Shown here piece by piece: positions 4,624-6,803 of a DNA stretch of 6,803 nucleotides (its first letter is position 1; each line of letters begins with the position of its first letter). The stretch comes from an uncultured Oscillospiraceae bacterium (GTDB lineage Bacteria > Bacillota > Clostridia > Oscillospirales > Ruminococcaceae). Made by a program: the position numbers and the translations under genes. The notes below the pieces were generated by a model. The model was not told the origin of the DNA and did not search any database. It worked only from the letters and a program-made list of their open reading frames with translations. The DNA is taken from assembly GCA_910584715.1 (NCBI GenBank), contig CAJUAN010000057.1, forward strand, positions 1-6,803, written 5' to 3'.

Positions 4624-6402
4624 TTAAACATATTTTCCATATTTCCAGCCTACTTCCTTGCAAAATGCTTGTATAGCTTCATCGGTTTGACCGTACTTAT
4701 TTATGTTTCGAGTAAATGCTCTTTCAACAAAACCGCGGTCATTACCACTAAAGCGTCTGCCGCTTCCTACGCTAACAACGCAAGCTTTACCGTTATGTCC
4801 TACGGAAATAACGGTTTTCATTTTATGAACATCATTTAAAGCCATAATATCCGATAAGCTGAGCGGCGTATTATTCGGGTGATTATGCACAAGAATAAAC
4901 TCATTTTCTTTTGAAAAAAGCCATTCACCAACACCGTCATCAGAAGCTCTGTAATGCTTTTTATCAAATCGACTGACCTTCAAAAAATAATTTGTCGGTA
5001 TAGCGAAAAGCGTTTCGCTTTCCTTTTGGTCATTCCAGTCGGCCGAAAAACGAGCATACTTGCAAACTTTTTTATCAAGCCACGGTTTAAACAAGCCGTC
5101 AAATTGCTGTTCAAATTTATGACTGTTAAGAAATGACTTGTTTACAGAGTAATTCGGTCGTTCATTTCCACTGCTCCTGATATTTACCCTATTTGCAGTA
5201 TATTTCTTCGCCGCATGAACCGCTTTCTGACTAACCGACCGCCCGAACCCGTCCACGCGGACACGTGAATTATCAGGAAGCAGTCCGGTCGCTTTAAGGT
5301 GCTCGGAAAGCCGCGCCTCCTGTCGCTTGAGGATAGAGGATTTTCTCGCAAACTCGCCGTCATATCGTGCTTTAGCCGCGGGATCATTTTCGACCGACCG
5401 CGCCCCGTCCAGAGCGGCGAGCTCGCGCTTGGACTTGCGGATCGCCCTCTCATAGGCACGCTGTTTCTGCGTGTCACGGTAAACCCGTTCATTCTCGGAA
5501 CGGGAAAACTCCGGCTCGTTGGCGGGTTTGGAGATACCCTCAAAGTACGGGAAAAACGAGTGCCGGCAGTTCCAGCCGCATAAGCCGTCCCCGGTGCCGT
5601 AGCCGGTAGCGTCGTAAAAATACGGGTACTTCGGGTGACCTTTGACAAGGCTATAGATCTGTCCCTGCCATTCGGCGTGAGAGGGACGCGCCCCCAAATG
5701 GGAGGACACTTCCACCAGCTGACAGTCCATTTCCGCCGCAAGCCCCAGCTGCAGATCGCCGCAGGTCTTGCCTATCCCCGTAACTATCGCGCGGCGTACC
5801 GCAACATCAAGCTGATCCGTCCGGCCGGATTTGTAATTAACACACTTTATCCCGTCCGCGCCAAGCTTTTTGACAGCCTTAAACTGTGCTTCCTGCGGAG
5901 TAAACGCGCCGCTTGCGACTTCCAGATAAGCCAAGTCCAGCGCGTCGGAAAGCTGTCTGTTCGCCGCTGCCGCCGCGGAATTGGTGAGATTTCTCATCAA
6001 TCCGTTTGTATTTTTCAAGCCTTTTTTCAAGGCGTTTGAAAAAGCTACCGAACGGGTATAGTTCGTCAATTTCTCCCGGTAATCGCCGGAGAGAACGCCG
6101 TCCGCCATAGCAAACTTGTAGATTTTCTCGTCCTCGCGGATAGCGGTTTTGACAGCGTCCGTGTAAAGCTCCTTAACAGCTTTCTCGGAAATTTTCAGCT
6201 TTTGAGCAATGAGCCGCTTGACCTCCCGGGAGGAAAGCGTCAGCTGATTTGCCTTGACAAGCTGCCATTCCGCGGTGGGGGTCAAAAGGTTTGTTTTTTT
6301 GATACGTCTGCAAATATCGGAGATGATCTCGTCCTGCAGTTCCGACATCAATTGTACCATAGGCTCGGGCAGCTTGTCAAGCTGTGAGGGCGTTAACGCC
6401 AT
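4624..6402 (-). CDS. Minor capsid protein (Phage_min_cap2 type) with C-terminal JAB-like HNHP domain
   Basis: A 592-residue protein encoded between portal and scaffold, the slot of MuF/gp7-type minor head proteins. Residues 1-290 hold the conserved core: helical N-terminus, then CVNYKSGRTDQLDVAVRRAI (187-206), SHLGARPSHAEWQGQIYSL (234-252), and CGWNCRH (275-281), hallmarks of phage minor capsid protein 2. Residues 298-372 are highly charged and probably coiled coil. From about 400 the protein changes: VNKSFLNSHKFEQQFDGLF (420-438) leads to a domain with FILVHNHPNNTPLSLSD (502-518), a HxHP...SxxD signature resembling RadC/JAB (MPN) metallopeptidases, followed by a beta strand VISVGHNGKACVVSV. 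The catalytic Glu is not certain; E461 or E463 are candidates. The DNA for this end has lower GC. The start overlaps the portal stop (TAATG). The core probably goes into the capsid; the C-terminus may be an effector or a self-processing peptidase. Confidence 0.85.
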   Translation of the reverse strand: MALTPSQLDKLPEPMVQLMSELQDEIISDICRRIKKTNLLTPTAEWQLVKANQLTLSSREVKRLIAQKLKISEKAVKELYTDAVKTAIREDEKIYKFAMADGVLSGDYREKLTNYTRSVAFSNALKKGLKNTNGLMRNLTNSAAAAANRQLSDALDLAYLEVASGAFTPQEAQFKAVKKLGADGIKCVNYKSGRTDQLDVAVRRAIVTGIGKTCGDLQLGLAAEMDCQLVEVSSHLGARPSHAEWQGQIYSLVKGHPKYPYFYDATGYGTGDGLCGWNCRHSFFPYFEGISKPANEPEFSRSENERVYRDTQKQRAYERAIRKSKRELAALDGARSVENDPAAKARYDGEFARKSSILKRQEARLSEHLKATGLLPDNSRVRVDGFGRSVSQKAVHAAKKYTANRVNIRSSGNERPNYSVNKSFLNSHKFEQQFDGLFKPWLDKKVCKYARFSADWNDQKESETLFAIPTNYFLKVSRFDKKHYRASDDGVGEWLFSKENEFILVHNHPNNTPLSLSDIMALNDVHKMKTVISVGHNGKACVVSVGSGRRFSGNDRGFVERAFTRNINKYGQTDEAIQAFCKEVGWKYGKYV

Positions 6403-6803
6403 TACCCGTCACCGTCCTCAAAGCCGAGGTCGACACTTTCAATGCCCTTGAGCTCGTCAAGAATTTTTTTCGCGTCCTCCTCGGTATCGCCGTAATATTT
6501 GACTCTAAACTCCCACGGAGCCTTAACGCCGTCCCTGACCTCCTGCAAGTCCTGCAAACGCTCGGCGGTGTCGTCGATTATCACGGAGCGGTCGAAATCA
6601 ATGTCGATCTCGGCATTCTCCGCGATATCCGCGCCCATGAGGTTTTTCCCGATATGGATAACGCTCCGAACAAGGGACAGCAAAAACCGCTCCACCTCCG
6701 CGTAGTGCTTGTCGGCATTTTGAATTAAATCCTGCTTGTCACCCGTGTACTGTGTCGCGGTGACCACCGTCCCGCCGTTGAACTGGTAGTGCTTGTTTCC
6801 CAG
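6402..6803 (-). CDS. Portal protein, C-terminal 133 residues (5' part outside window)
   Basis: The frame is open to the right edge and ends with TAA at 6404-6402, one base overlapping the minor capsid ATG. The visible part begins LGNKHYQFNGGTVVTATQYT and ends GIESVDLGFEDGDG. The blocks TATQYTGDKQDL, a long helix (HYAEVERFLLSLVRSVIHIG), IDFDRSVIIDDTAERLQDLQ, then EVRDGVKAPWEFRVKYYGDT, and the final DAKKILDEL are characteristic of the C-terminal half of SPP1-type (gp6) portals. They form the helical crown and stem beneath which the packaging motor docks. The GTG at 6767-6765 is internal and not the start. The terminase genes would be expected to the right of the window. Confidence 0.88.
   Translation of the reverse strand: MGNKHYQFNGGTVVTATQYTGDKQDLIQNADKHYAEVERFLLSLVRSVIHIGKNLMGADIAENAEIDIDFDRSVIIDDTAERLQDLQEVRDGVKAPWEFRVKYYGDTEEDAKKILDELKGIESVDLGFEDGDG

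Noticed and set aside
4594..4624. ATG at 4624-4622 overlapping the minor capsid stop as the start of the small ORF
   Set aside because: That frame stops after 11 codons. The ATG at 4619 opens the 51-codon frame instead.
4570..4839. An 89-codon plus-strand frame opposite the HNHP domain
   Set aside because: No ribosome binding site and no recognisable product; it runs antisense through the better supported C-terminal domain and the small ORF.
5184..5741. A 185-codon minus-strand frame inside the minor capsid gene
   Set aside because: It is a +1 frame shadow with an Arg/Ser/Pro-rich product, and the main frame carries the conserved minor capsid blocks across the same bases.
6765..6767. GTG as the start of a 121-residue gene at the right edge
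   Set aside because: The frame is open up to the window edge, and the residues before the GTG (LGNKHYQFNGGT) continue the portal protein, so the GTG is an internal Val codon.

Overview
The window is a stretch of the late structural (head and connector) module of a tailed phage or prophage. Every supported gene lies on the minus strand, so the module reads from right to left. No host gene, tRNA, integrase or attachment site is visible. Strong AGGAGG-type ribosome binding sites, mid-50s GC over most of the window, and protein families typical of siphophages of Gram-positive bacteria suggest a Clostridia or other Firmicutes host. That host call is inference, because the window contains only phage genes.

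The layout in transcription order is: the C-terminal end of an SPP1-type portal protein (6803-6402); a 592-residue minor capsid protein with an extra C-terminal domain (6402-4624); a previously unlisted 51-residue acidic ORF (4619-4464); two hairpins that look like terminators (about 4465-4390); a GP20-type scaffold protein (4363-3827); the major capsid protein (3811-2804); a small protein with a SAP/HeH-like C-terminus (2782-2429); a head-tail connector (2428-2078); a head-closure candidate (2087-1767); a Minor_capsid_2/gp10-type protein (1767-1396); a tail-terminator candidate (1389-961); the major tail tube protein (958-353); and the N-terminal 110 or so residues of a tail assembly chaperone candidate (332-1). 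The genes abut or overlap (TAATG at 6402 and 1767, TGAATG at 2429), as expected of one polycistronic late transcript. The window is tiled by genes, and the only gap over 20 bp is the 100-bp terminator region at 4364-4463.

Together the genes build the capsid (portal, scaffold, coat, minor capsid protein), the neck (connector, closure, gp10-like, terminator) and the start of the tail (tube, chaperone).

The most interesting part is 4390-5210. The minor capsid protein carries a C-terminal domain of about 190 residues with a JAB/MPN-like HNHP...SxxD metal-binding signature, encoded in DNA of clearly lower GC than the rest of the gene. It is followed four bases later by a tiny, very acidic ORF with two WWEE motifs, and then by two hairpins. 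This arrangement looks like an exchangeable effector plus small partner (possibly immunity) cassette grafted onto a virion protein. The effector and immunity reading is inference.
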